Shown one piece after another: positions 22,398-33,277 of a DNA stretch of 64,000 bases. The position numbers were made by a program, and so were the translations under genes. Position 1 is the first letter of the stretch. Each line of letters starts with the position of its first letter. The notes beneath the pieces were generated by a model. The model was given only the letters and a program-made list of their open reading frames with translations, had not been told where the DNA came from and searched no databases. This DNA comes from Zingiber officinale (lineage: Eukaryota > Streptophyta > Magnoliopsida > Zingiberales > Zingiberaceae): the NCBI RefSeq assembly GCF_018446385.1, contig NC_055992.1:15904877-15968876 (forward strand). The letters are read 5' to 3'.

Positions 22398-22770
22398 CGG
22401 CTGGTCTTTTGGTGGGCTGCGTTCTGCTTAAGGCCCGGCGCATTGGTTCAAATCCTGGCTGCAACCTATTTTCTTCCTATTATTTCTTGCTATTAACTTC
22501 TATTACTTAAATAAAATTCTTCCTTTACTTAATCAAGTAACAATTGCTAGCCCAGTTGGTTAGCCGGCTTTTAACCGAATCAAAGGTTTAGGCTTCGATT
22601 CTTCCGCCGCGCACTTTTTATTCCAATTTATTTTAAACGTTCCAACTATAGCTTAAATATATTTCACTTCCATATATAATTAACAAAACGTTTGCAGACC
22701 AGTTGGTTGGCTGAGTCCGTTAAAATCTGGTTCAGGTCCGAGCTCTTAGGTTCAAAACCCAGCTTTAACA
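22398..22770 (+). repeat. Three tRNA-like modules in LTR D
   Basis: The units at about 22398-22467, 22546-22615 and 22691-22770 contain A-box-like sequence (GGTTAGCCGG, GGTTGGCTGAG or a weaker form) followed by B-box-like sequence (GGTTCAAATCC, GGCTTCGATTC, GGTTCAAAACC). All are antisense to the LTR, as in A and C. They are more decayed than those in LTR C. Confidence 0.45.
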
Positions 22771-23830
22771 CTTTTATATATATATATATTTTTTAAACTT
22801 CTTTCTCTTGGTAAAAATACCAAACAAACTCCAAAAATTACGTAAAAATACTATAAAAATTCCTAAAAAATCTCTAGAATTTTTCTATAGCATTTCTAGA
22901 TTTTAATAAGGTCTTTTGGGACTCTAAATCATGAAATTTGGGGTGTTACACCTAAGAGGAGTAGGTGAGGACGCGTTCCTCGCAGAGGGAACAGTAGGCG
23001 TCGAGTCGACCAAGGGTTTCCGGTTGGAAATCCGAAGTCAGACCCAAGATAGTCCGGAGACTATCAATATTTTTATTATGGGCTAACTTTGTCTTGCAGG
23101 GTATGTGTTTGGGACTAACACATTTGACAGGAACAAAGGAGCATTTTTTCACCTCGGATGAACAGTACCCGAGGTGCCTCCATGGAGCTTGGAGGCGCCT
23201 TAGGTACAAGGTGGAGGCTGTCTACGAGAAAGAGCTGGAGGTGCCTTCATGGGTACTGAAGGAGCCTTGGACCGTGGCTTGGAGGCGCCTTGGAGTGGCG
23301 TTGAAGGTGCCTTCAGGTGGATAACGAGCAGCGATCAAAGCCTGATCGACACCAGCTGAGTCGGGATAAAATCTTGGGTTGGAGGCGCCTTGGAGCTTAA
23401 TGGAGGCACCTTGAACACCCTTTATAAGGAGGTCTCGAGTAGCAGTCTGAAATATCACCTTCTAAGCCATCTTTGTGCAAGGAGCTGCTAACGAGACGTT
23501 CCGATGAAGCCATAACTTGACACCGACGACCCGGAGCTCAGAATCTTCAATTTTCTATTGTCGTTGGTATAATTTAGTTATTTCCTTTTTATTGTACTTC
23601 ATCATGTAAACACTTTAAATGAAATTATAGTTGTTGCCCAACGTAAACGCTCAACAAGCGTGGGCCTTGGAGTAGGAGTCGCCATAGGCTCCGAACCAGG
23701 TAAACGACCTGTGTTAGCGTGTTGTGTTTTCTTTTATTTTCCGCTGTGTTATCTCGATTAGTTTTAAATCGAACGAAATAGCCACGAGCGCTATTCACCC
23801 CACCCCTCTAGCGCTTCTCGATCCAACAAT

Positions 23831-23842
23831 TGGTATCAGAGC
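23831..23842 (+). promoter_or_regulatory. Primer binding site, element B
   Basis: TGGTATCAGAGC begins two bases after the LTR end, complementary to the 3' end of initiator methionine tRNA. Confidence 0.9.
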
Positions 23843-24135
23843 GGGGTTGTTCTGAATTGGTACAACTATCGTTCGAGCATTTTTTTCGTCACTTTTTCCT
23901 TCGTTTAGGGTAAAAATAAAACCTTACGCCTTTCATTTTTTTCCTCCAAAATTAATTTTAAAAAATTCATTGTCATCTTTTCACCACTGGTCCAAATTAA
24001 CGAAATATCACTTTTCAAAAGTTTGAAACAATATTTTTTAATATTTTATTATTTTTTTCTGAAATTCGTGAATTCCTATTTCTATCTTTTTCCCGCACTA
24101 CTAATCCAAGACCAAGTCTTGGAACAAGTTTTATT

Positions 24136-25347
24136 GTGTTTATTTTACGAGATTGTCTTTCTAAAATAACCCATCAAGAAGGCTACAGCACAGCCCGACC
24201 TCCGCTCTTCATCGGAGAAGATTTCGACAACTGGAAGGGATGGATAGAGGCGTACCTTCAGATTAATTTTGAGGTATGGATGATTGTCCAAACCGGCCTA
24301 GAACTCCCAATTGACGACACCGGCAAACCAATATCGTACGAGAACTGGGATGCAAATTAAATCAAGAAAGTCGAGGGAAATGCTAAAGCAACCTACACTC
24401 TTCAGTGCGGCTTAACCAATGAAGAGTTGAACCGCGTCGGCCCCTTCTCAAATGTAAAGGAGTTATGGAAGAAGTTGAGCGAGCTACACGAGGATACATC
24501 AGACATGAAAGTAAGTAAATGTAATTTCATAAACGAATTATTTGAGCACACTAATACTACTCCGACCGAGAAAGGTGTTGTGTTATTTGAAGGAACAAGC
24601 AAGATAAAGGAGGCACTGAAGGCAACATGGTCCGAGTCATCAGACGAATTCGAATCCGACGAAGAGGAGCAAGCGAGCCTTCTCGCTCTACTAGTACTAG
24701 CACATGTTACCGAGACTGAGTCCAAATCCGAAATCGAGAGCGAATCAGAAACTGAGTCCGAGAGAAGCCACGGATCCGTATCCGTTTCCGAAGGGCCCAA
24801 ATTCACTGTAAGCTCTTTCATTTCTGAAGTAGATAATTCAAAAACCTTAGTTTCTTATTTACTAAAGAAATTGGTCAAATCTAACGTCCGGGTCAAGTCA
24901 CTTCTAAAGGAGGTAACAACCCTTAAAGAAGTGACTAACTCGAGTCCCTTAACTGAGTCAGTTCAAATTGAAAGTTCAACTCAAGTCCAACAACTTGAGG
25001 AAGAAAATTTCAATTTGAAAACTCAAGTTAAAGAACTCAAGGACACGTTGGAACGATTCACCTTGGGTTCCAAGAATCTGGATCTGATTCTTGGAAAACA
25101 GCGAGCCGTTTACAACAAATCCGGACTTGGATTTAAAACTAAAAGAAAATACAAATCGTATTTATCATTAGTAAATAGAAATAATAGAAAGGTAGTCCAA
25201 GCATGGATACCTAAGTCCAACTTGGTCAATCAAGTTGGACTTGGTCAATATTGGGTCCCCAAGGATCAAGTCTATTACCTTGATAGATTTTATCGAGGCT
25301 ATGATCCAAGGGGAGCAAATAGAAAAACTATTTTAAAAATTGTTTGA
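24136..25347 (+). pseudogene. Element B gag, internally shortened, one stop
   Basis: One reading frame runs through the interval, broken only by TAA at 24358-24360. The first part carries the UBN2/Sirevirus gag start (YSTARPPLFIGEDFDNWKGW near residues 15-35). After the stop it continues with KELWKKLSELHEDTSD and then jumps to the acidic serine-rich tail (EALKATWSESSDEFESDEEE). Compared with the gag at 36793-37869, the stretch with the zinc knuckle is missing, so RNA binding by the usual motif is lost. The C-terminal part is Lys/Glu-rich with coiled-coil-like heptads and ends with the Trp-containing VGLGQYWVPKDQ segment. The true start is uncertain; the residues before 24180 look noncoding. 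Confidence 0.75.
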
Positions 25348-25790
25348 TGCCCATTTTTCTTGCCTTTTATTATACATGCTTAGATTAGAATAGCTTAAGG
25401 ACCTAGGCGTAATTTACACTTGCTAGTTAAATCTAGGAGTTTCAAAAAGAAAATTAAATATATAATTTCTTTGAGCGATTCTGTCTAGGAAGGGGTGGAT
25501 GATCCCATACCCAATAAGGCTTAGTGTCTCGCCATGACCTGGGAACCAATCATTGAAATGTGTATTTAATTGACTAATTGGAAAATCTAAGTTTAACTCA
25601 AATGTAAATTAATCCTTAAAAATAATTTAAATTAAAGATAAACATCTCACAAAATTACTTAAGATTACCTGATTGATAACTTACAATCGGGTGAGATGGA
25701 ATTAGGTTGAACATAGTATCAAATAAATTTCAAATTAATAAATTCAATTTAATCAAATAACCTAAATTAATTCAATTTAATTAGATAAAT
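25348..25790 (+). other. Element B, noncoding region after gag
   Basis: No open frame of note is present. A segment (AATAAGGCTTAGTGTCTCG near 25525) corresponds to one in element E near 38340 (AAGGACTAGTGCCTC), so this region is shared by the two gag-only elements and is where pol would follow in an autonomous relative. Confidence 0.5.
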
Positions 25791-27050
25791 AAAGTTAATC
25801 ATTTATTTAAAAAATCATTTTAAAAAACTTTTGAAACCTATTTAACTCATTTTAAAACACTTTTAAAATTCATTTTAAAAATATTTTAAAACTCTTTTAA
25901 AAATCATTTTAAAAATCTTTTAAAAATCTCTTAAAAATCATTTTAAAAATCTTTTAAAACTCATTTTAAAACTCTTTTAAAATTCATTTTAAAACTCTTT
26001 TAAAATTCATTTTAAAAATCATTTAAAACACTTTTAAAAATGATTTTTAAAACTCTTTTCAAAATTATTTTAAAAATCTTTTAAAAATCATTTTAAAAAT
26101 ATTTTAAAACTCTTTTTAAAAATCTTTTAAAACTCACTTTAAAAATCTTTTAAAACTCAATTTAAAAATATTTTTAAAAATCTTTTAAATCTCTTTTTAA
26201 AAATCATTTTAAAAATATTTTAAAACTCATTTTCAAAATATTTTAAAACTCATTTTAAAAAGCTTTTAAAAGTTATTTTAAAAATCTTTTAAAACTCCTT
26301 TAAAAATCTTTTAAAACTCATTTTAAAAATCTTTTAAAACTCATTTTAAAAATATTTTAAAAGTCATTTTAAAAATCTTTTAAAACTCTTTTAAAAATCA
26401 TTTAAAAAACCTTTTAAAACTCATTTTAAAAATCTTTTAAAACTCATTTTAAAAATCTTTTAAAACTCATTATAAAAATCTTTTAAAACTCTTTTAAAAA
26501 TTTTTTAAAACTCATTTTAAAAATATTTTTAAAATCATTTAAAAAATATTTGAAATTTTATTTTTAAAATCATTTTAAAACATATTTTAAAAGCTCATTT
26601 TTTTAAAAAAACTCTTTTATAACTTATTTAAAAATCATTTTAAATTTCATTTTAAAAATATTTTTAAAAATCTTTTAAAAATAAATTTCAAAATTATTTG
26701 AAAAATACTTAAAAATTAATTTCATAATTATTTGAAAAATACTTTAAAAATCATTTCAAAATTATTTGAAAAATACTTTAAAAATGAATTTCAAAATTAT
26801 TTAAAAAATACTTTAAAAATCATTTCAAAATTATTTGAAAAATCTTTTAAAAATCAATTTCAAAATTATTTGAAAAATCTTTTAAATAAATTTCAAAATT
26901 ATTTGAAAAATACTTTAAAAATCATTTCCAAATTATTTGAAAAATACTTTAAAAATATTTTCAAAACTATTTGAAAATTACTTTAAAAATTATTTGAAAA
27001 GTCCTTTAAAAGTTAATTTCAAAATCATTTTTTAGACCTTCAAAATCTTA
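25790..27050. repeat. AT-rich minisatellite, about 21-22 bp units
   Basis: About 1.25 kb consists of imperfect repeats of CATTTTAAAAATCTTTTAAAACT and variants; toward the right the unit drifts to ATTTCAAAATTATTTGAAAA. Both strands are A- and T-rich, with TTTTAAAA palindromes in most units. The 80-codon frame at 26732-26974 is a by-product of the repeat. Confidence 0.9.
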
Positions 27051-27295
27051 ATTAATTTTCAAGATAATTAATTTTCAAACTCACTGAAAATATGATTCAA
27101 TATCTTTAAATAACTCCGTCTCACACTTACTCATAAGCTGAACATGTTTGATAATCTAGAATGGGTGAGATGGAAAATTAGGAAAAATAAAAAGTAATTT
27201 TTAAGTTCTTATTCTTGGACTCTAGGACCCCAAAAGAATTTATTAAAGCATCAATTAAGGGGGTGCGAAGGGAGTCAAGTTAAACTTTAAAGTTT

Positions 27296-27298
<3 letters not shown>

Positions 27299-27375
<77 letters not shown>
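27299..27375. repeat. (TA)n microsatellite
   Basis: An uninterrupted run of about 38 TA dinucleotides follows GTTTAAAAT. It lies inside element B and is a likely length polymorphism. Confidence 0.95.
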
Positions 27376-27376
<1 letters not shown>

Positions 27377-28360
27377 CTATAAAGAAAGTCCATTTTTTTT
27401 AAACAAATTTTCAAAGAAATTGTGAAAAAGAAAGCTTCAAAATTTAAGTTTATCAAATTTTTAAATATTAAATTTATCAAACTAATTTCAAAATTTAAGC
27501 TAAGTCTATGTGAAAGTAAACATATATAAAAATTTTCTTTAACTAATCAAATTTTCTTTAACTAAACTGAGTTAAATTACTTTCTAAACTTAGCTATTTA
27601 GTAAGGTGTTTTTCAATACAATCATTTTTGAAGCTATGAATTTAGCTAAGTTTATTTTTTAAAAAAAAATGAAAATGAAAGTTTCTTATTTAAGTCTTGT
27701 TGAAAATTTTTCAAAACATTTCTAAATTGGCTAAGTATTTTTCGAAAAAGCTTTTTGAACTTAACAAAATATTTTTCAAAATCTTTTCAAAATTTACCTA
27801 AGTATTTTTTTAAAAAAAAAGTCTTTCAAAACTATCTTAAATTTGACTAAGCGTTTCTGTTTGAAAATTTTCTTGTTAAATTTTTTTTCAATTTTTCAAA
27901 AACTAGCTAAGTTACTTTTCAAAGTCAAAATAGTTTTCTCTTAGCTAAAAGCTTTACAAGAAAGTTTATTCTAGAAAGGCTAAGTGTTTTATCAAAATTT
28001 TTTAAAAAGTCAGTTTTCAAAACAACAATTATTTTCAAAACCTTATAAATTGAGCTAAGTACTTCACCAAGTTTTTATCAAAATCTAAGTACTTAACTAT
28101 GCTACCCTTCAGGGGGAGCTTAAAATTAAATAGGATATTTTTTTTCTCTCTTCTTAATTCTTTTTTATTTATGTCAAAGGAGGAGAGAAAAATCAAAGTT
28201 AAGAAATCAGGAAATTAAACATAATGAAAGGGAGAGCATAAGCTTGAAATTTTATTTATGCATTGATGCTCATGGTTAACTTCTGTTATTTATTCCTTTA
28301 TTTAATGTTATGTTTTACTTAACTTTGAACCAAGATTGCCATAATCAAAAAGGGGCAAAT
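27376..28360 (+). other. Element B 3' noncoding region and polypurine tract
   Basis: The AT-rich sequence has many CTAAGTATTTTT-like and TCAAAACTA-like motifs, three purine blocks, and the polypurine tract AAAAAGGGGCAAAT at 28347-28360 directly before the 3' LTR. It parallels 1-941. Confidence 0.7.
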
Positions 28361-29785
28361 TGTTGGTGCAGTGAGCACCAGATGATCGAACCTGAGTTTT
28401 GATTATGGCAAAGGGTTCAAAGTTAAGCTGTGGTGTTATCTTACAAGGTTAATGGAGCTTGCAGGAAAGTCCTAAGTGATACTTAGGCAAAAGTCCTAGC
28501 TACGGCTAGGCAAAAGTTCTAGCTGCGGCTAGGCAAGGTGAAAACCCTAGGGGGTGGTAACCCTAGGTCCTAGGGGGTGGTAATCCTAGGTGAAAGAAAA
28601 CCCTAGGGGGTGGTAACCCTACGTCATAGGGGGTGGTAACCCTATGCGGAAAGTCTTGGTGGGTCGAGGGCTTCAGGCAAAAGTCCTAGGGGGTGGTAAC
28701 CCTATGCAGAAAGTCTTGGTGGGTCGAGGACTTCAGGCAAAAGTCCTAGGGGGTGGTAACCCTAGGTGGAAAGTCCTGGTGTCGTGAACCAGGTGGAAGA
28801 CTGGACGGGTTGGGAAGCGGGCGTCCAGCAGAAAGTCTGGAAGCATCAAGCACTGAGCAAAAGTCCAGTCGATCTGGAGGATCACACTGGCAACAGGTAA
28901 CTCTCTTGAGAGGAGTAGGTGAGGACGCGTTCCCCACAGAGGGAACAGTAGGCGTCGGGTCGACCTAGGGTTTCCGGTTGAAAATCCGAAGTCAGACCCA
29001 GGATAGTCCGGAGACTATCAATATTTCTATTATGGGCTAACTTTGTCTTGCAGGGTATGTGTTTGGGACTAACACATTTGACAGGAATAAAGGAGCATTT
29101 TTTCACCTCGGATGAACAGTACCCGAGGCACCTCCATGGAGCTTGGAGGCACCTCAAGTACAAGGTGGAGGCTATCTGCAAGAAAGAGTTGGAGGCGCCT
29201 TCATGGGTACTGAAGGCGCCTTGGACCGCGGCTTGGAGGCACCTTGGAGTGGCGTTGAAGGTGCCTTCAGGTGGATAACGAGCAGCGGTCAAAGCCTGAT
29301 CGACAGCGGCTGAGTCGGGATAAAATCTTGGTTTGGAGGCGCCTTGGAGCTTAATGGAGGAGCCTTGAATACCCTTTATAAGGAGGTCTCGAGCAGCAGT
29401 CTGAAATATCACCTTCTAAGCCATCTTTGTGTAAGGAGCTGCTAACGAGACATTCTGACGAAGCCACAACTTGACACCGACGACCCGGAGCTCAGAATCT
29501 TCAGTTTTCTATTGTCGTTGGTATAATTTAGTTATTTCCTTTTTATTGTACTTCATCTTGTAAACACTTTAAACAAAATTATAGTTGTTGTCCAATGTAA
29601 ACGCTTAACGAGCATGAGCCTTGGAGTAGTAGTTGCCACAGGCTCCAAACCAAGTAAATGACCTATGTTAGCGTGTTGTGTTTTCTTTTATTTTCTACTA
29701 CGTTATCTCGATTAGTTTTAAATCGAACGAAATAGCCACGAGTGCTATTCACCCCCCCCCCCCTCTAGCGCTTCTCGATCCAACA
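28361..29785 (+). mobile_element. 3' LTR of element B (1425 bp)
   Basis: The LTR is uninterrupted, TGTTGGTGCAGTGAGCACC to CGATCCAACA. It contains several copies of a CCTAGGGGGTGGTAACCCT unit (28545-28765), a TATA-like TTTATAAGG at about 29374 and GGAGGCGCCTT repeats. It differs from the 5' LTR at many places, so the insertion is older than element A. Confidence 0.9.
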
Positions 29786-30780
29786 AGGAGTATGTATCCG
29801 AACTGGCCTAGAGCCGATCAGACTCCAAGGCCTAGCCCCTCATTTTTCATGGACACAGCTCCTAGTCCATTCCCGGTCAGCCAGGGCTTTGCCCCTCACT
29901 TCACATAGACGTGGCTCCCAGTCTATTCTCAGTCGTCCGCAGAGTCAGCTGGAGTCTCAAGCTCAGTCCCTCACTTCTCATGGTCATGGCTCCCAATCTA
30001 CTCCCTGTCGGACCCATAGGGCTCAATCCCTCACTTCTCTTGGGTATGGCTCCTAGTTTACTCCTATTCGGTCCAAGCATCAGTCAGACCCCAGGGTTAG
30101 TCCCTCACTTCTCATGGGCACGGTTCCCAGTCTATTCCCTATCAGCCCCAATCGTCGATCGAACCCTCAGGGCTTAGTCCCTCACTTCTCTTGAGAATGA
30201 CTCCCAATCTACTACCGGTCGACCTCCGCACCAGTTGGACCATCGCCAGGGAACAATTTTGTTAGAGAATCACAACCACCTGTCAGAGAATAACAACTAT
30301 TTGTTAGAGAATATTTTGATACTCTACCACATGCATGCCACAAAACCTTCCTCTACCCAATAGAAGTCCGTCATACATCCTCCATCATCCGACATACCCT
30401 GACATCAGACATACTTTGATGTCACATTATGACGGAAGATATGAGAAGTGGTATAAAAAATAATCCTCTCCATTGGCCAGGTACGCGCGCACATACATAT
30501 CTACTATAGTTTTACTATTTATTTTCTTCCTGCATTTTTTGCGTTATCCTGTTTCTGACTTAAGCATCTGAGTGTCTGTTCCAGGAGCCCTTTCTTTGGT
30601 TCTCGCCTTAACGATCCTGTGTGAATTTTCTATGTTGTATGCGGGCCCACGAGTACTTCCTCCCCTTGCTCTTCTCGAAGATCTAAATCTTACAACACAT
30701 CTTCGATTCCTAGAGTCCAGTCTTCTCACCATCAATGTTCTCACTCTCCTCATCGACCCCTACCTTCCAAACTAGATCAC
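29786..30780 (+). mobile_element. Tat-like LTR remnant, interrupted by element B
   Basis: With about 19430-19499 this forms part of a Tat-like LTR into which element B inserted. A minisatellite (29800-30230) is followed by TATA (GTGGTATAAAAAATAATCC, 30449-30467). The core AAGTGGTATAAAA...AATCCTCTCC matches the LTR promoter near 63309-63335. LTR edges and primer site are not recognisable. Confidence 0.6.
29800..30230 (+). repeat. Degenerate minisatellite in a Tat-like LTR
   Basis: About six copies of a unit of roughly 60-90 bp contain GTCCCTCACTTCTCATGG and GGCTCCCAGTCTATTC, with variable spacers. Frames at 29678-29908 and 29911-30177 cover it only because the repeat lacks stops. Confidence 0.75.
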
Positions 30781-31140
30781 TTGTTAGTATAGTTTCAAAA
30801 GAAAGATTTTTTTTAATTAAAATTAATAAATCTTATTTACACTTAACAATATTTCAAGAAATATAAAATAATTTAATAGTTTTATCAATTGTAAAATGTT
30901 TATTATCAAAGTTTGAATAAAAAAATTAATTAGTAACTTTTCAAAAAGTTAAAAAATTAATTTTTATTTAAATATACATTTTTTTAAAAATTAATATTAA
31001 TTTTTTAAAAAATATTAAGGCATCAATTTCTTTTTCATTTGGAGTCTAAAAATGATTGAGACATCCTTGTTTCTGGAACTTTCATGATTCCCGAAGCCAA
31101 GATGCCTCTATGACTTCTTAAAATTAAATATTATTTTTAG
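30781..31140. other. AT-rich DNA, no feature
   Basis: Low-complexity A+T sequence separates the Tat-like LTR remnant from the duplicated terpene synthase region. I see nothing coding. Confidence 0.5.
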
Positions 31141-31547
31141 GAGCATGTGGCAAAATGTACTACTTATATCCTCTATCTCTATGTTTGATGAGATTGTTGA
31201 TATCATTACCACACAAATAATATTGCAATGATTTCTTGTTAGCAATTAAACTCAATGTCCATCACCTATATATAGCATCATTGTAGCAGTTGTGACAAAA
31301 TTTACAATCTATTCCTATCAACAAGAATTTAACATACAATTCAATATATTAGGTATGCAATTATCATAATTCTTGTCACCATAATTCTAAGATTGCATAC
31401 CATAATTAATATTATCATAATTTATGACATTGTGTACAACAACTTGTACATATAAGCTGCTTATCTGGCTTCAGCAATAACAAGACAAGTTATTTCTCGC
31501 CCTTTTATTTCTGTAATAATAACTTAAGCACACAAAAATATAAGATA
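31141..31547. repeat. Duplicated 3' flank of the terpene synthase copies
   Basis: Segments such as AGGTATGCAATTATCATAAT and CACCATAATTCTAAGATTGC occur here and at about 41268-41315 in the same order. This is noncoding flank carried along in the gene duplication. Confidence 0.75.
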
Positions 31548-32143
31548 TCAAATAGTACATGATCTGCAGCAACTACTGTCATCAAATAGGGGGATAGGAT
31601 GAACAAGTAGAGAGAATATATTTTCCTTCATCGTGGTATTAGGCTCTGTGAATGCGTCGACATGCTTGTATATCAATTCGGTAGATTGCGAAGAGTGGAG
31701 TGATAGTTCAATTACTTCCCTCGACAATCCAGTTGCATTAAGGAGCTCCTCGTTGATAGTCTTCCATGCATCTTCAACAAAGCCTAGGAGCTTCTCGCAT
31801 GCAACATCTTTTGATGTTCCATATTCCTTCATATAGCAATCTACCGTTGAGGCAACATGTGCCCTCTTTTGTTCTCGCTTCATCCAAAAAAAAAAAAAAT
31901 CTATCAACCATTTATATATGAACTTGCATATGTTCTAGATTTCCTTTTGGGATTATGAATTATCTCTAAGTTATGGTTACGTTATTGTGTACCTCCTTTG
32001 AAGCTATGTCATTAGTGATACGAACAATTATTGCACAAGCTTCGACAATCTTAGGAAAGCTTGTGAACCATTCAAATGCATCCTTTGTGGCCACTGCCTC
32101 CTCCATGCCACTCAAAAATGCGCAATAAAACAAGATAAATCCC
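31548..32143 (-). pseudogene. Terpene synthase fragment, exon 7 and part of exon 6
   Basis: Minus-strand exon 7 (31877-31548) is open for 109 codons, from REQKRAHVASTVDCYMKE to a stop. Exon 6 (31993 up to about 32143) encodes SGMEEAVATKDAFEWF...TNDIASKE. Across the junction the second metal-binding motif of class I terpene synthases reads NDIASKERE, fitting the (N/D)Dxx(S/T)xxxE pattern. The splice sites GGAG|GTAC and an AG before CGAGAAC are kept. Similarity to the copy at 41514-43811 extends into the 3' flank (31140-31547 against about 40825-41510), showing a segmental duplication. Exons 1-5 are gone; the break near 32143 abuts a Copia remnant. Confidence 0.85.
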
Positions 32144-33277
32144 TCACTAGCTTCTAATTGGTGGTTGCACTAAATCAGAGCAGTACCTGCTCTGATACCA
32201 CTTATTAGATTGTGAAAGTCGATAGAGGGAGAGAGTGAATATCAATTTAAAACTTTATCAAGAGATTACTCAACGGAAAATGTATAAGAGAAAAGAAAGA
32301 ACAACGCTAACATAGTTCGATTTACTTGGTTCGAAGCCTGTGTCGACTTCTACTCCAAGGTCCGCACACAAGGGTGCTTTCGATGAACAATTCACTAGCA
32401 ATTCGAAAGTTTGATTACAAATTAAGTACAAGAATGCTAATGACAAAATAAAACAATACCGACAAAGAAAGAAACTAGAGGAATAGCGCGTTGTCAGAGC
32501 TTTGCAGCGTCACAGGAGCACAAGAGATCAAATTGTGTGTTCTTGTTGGAGTTTCAGCCTTGACCCTCCTTATATAGGAGGTTCGGGGCGCCTGGAACCT
32601 TCAGGGCGCCGTGACCATGATGTAGCCAAGCCAACCAGGGTGCTCCAAGTGGCGAGGTGATGCTGAGGATTAATTTTTGCCTCCGGGCGCTCGGGTACCT
32701 CCCGGGCAACTGGACCCTATTTTCCAGCGGTTTCCTACCTGCAAGAAAATGTTAGTCTGAGACAAATATATATCCTGCAAAATAGAGTGTTAGCATAGTT
32801 TATCATTATATAAAATATTAATTAGATTCCGTCTCCTTGGGACCGAAATCTAGTCAAGATCTTGACTTTAGAGTTCCGAAATGATTCTAAGTCAGATCGG
32901 CACCTAAGTTCCCTTCCCGGGAACGCGTCCTCACAGTCACTCCCCTCCAGTGACTTACCTTCACTTACCTGCCAGAGGTTCGGTCAGCCCTTCGACCCGT
33001 CTGGACTTCGTGCCAGCTATCTAGTCAGCCCGTCGACTAAGCTGGACTTCGTGCCAAATGTCTGGTCAACCTATCGACCCGTTTGGACTTCGTGCTAACT
33101 ATCCGGTCGGCCCTTTGACCTAGCTGGACTTCGTGCTAGCTATCTAGTCGGCCCGTCGACCTAGCTGGGCTTCTCCTACACACTCGATCAGAGTGTTAAA
33201 CAACAACAAAACTAACTTAACCTATTTTGTCATTCATCAAAACTTGAGTTAGATCGTTAGTGCTAACCGCACCAACA
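32144..33277 (-). mobile_element. Copia 5' LTR with primer site, interior lost ('F')
   Basis: On the minus strand the LTR starts TGTTGGTGCGGTTAGCAC at 33277 and ends near 32210. It is followed by TGGTATCAGAGC (32199-32188) and then only about 45 bp of interior before the terpene synthase fragment. A TATA-like TATATAAGGAGG lies near 32580-32569. It contains repeated TCTGGACTTCGTGCCA-like units at 32995-33175 (plus-strand wording) of about 45-50 bp. It resembles Sirevirus-like LTRs in layout. Its insertion or a later deletion removed the rest of terpene synthase exon 6. Confidence 0.75.
32188..32199 (-). promoter_or_regulatory. Primer binding site of LTR F
   Basis: TGGTATCAGAGC on the minus strand, initiator Met tRNA type, which fixes the orientation of this remnant. 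Confidence 0.85.

Larger units (their letters stand above)
19915..22950 (-). mobile_element. Solo Ty3/gypsy LTR 'D' (3036 bp) nested in element B
   Basis: The insert runs from TGTAACGACCACCC to GGGTGTTACA with CCTTA at 19910-19914 and CCTAA at 22951-22955, a one-mismatch duplication. The LTR is read on the minus strand. It shares the leader, splice sites (donor 22059, acceptor 20366), conserved block (20780-20942) and ATAAAGGAAAAG segment with LTR C and element A. Three tRNA-like modules lie at about 22398-22467, 22546-22615 and 22691-22770. A 79-codon frame at 22090-22329 lies antisense to the leader and is unlikely to be a protein. Confidence 0.85.
19500..23828 (+). mobile_element. 5' LTR of element B (interrupted)
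   Basis: About 1.29 kb of LTR remains after removing LTR D (19915-22950) and one copy of its duplicated target. It ends CCAACA at 23828, directly before the primer site. A TATA-like TTTATAAGG lies near 23421. The 3' LTR is longer, mainly because CCCTAGGGGGTGGTAACCCT units are repeated more often there. Confidence 0.85.
19500..29785 (+). mobile_element. Sirevirus-like Copia element 'B', gag-only
   Basis: The element is bounded by TGTTAGTGCAG at 19500 and CGATCCAACA at 29785, with AGGAG on both sides (19495-19499 and 29786-29790), a perfect target-site duplication. Order: 5' LTR 19500-23828 (split by LTR D), primer site 23831, shortened gag 24136-25347, noncoding AT-rich repeats, polypurine tract 28347-28360, 3' LTR 28361-29785. 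No protease, integrase or reverse transcriptase is present in the 4.5-kb interior. Because its ends and duplication are intact, it appears to have moved as a non-autonomous element using enzymes supplied by a relative. Confidence 0.9.

Noticed and set aside
24402-24821. 139-codon Ser-rich minus-strand frame
   Set aside because: It is the antisense shadow of the acidic Ser/Glu-rich gag tail of element B.
26732-26974. 80-codon frame rich in Lys, Asn and Phe
   Set aside because: It arises from the AT-rich minisatellite and has no independent support.
27280-27480. Minus-strand frame with an Ile-Tyr run
   Set aside because: It is the (TA)n microsatellite read as protein.
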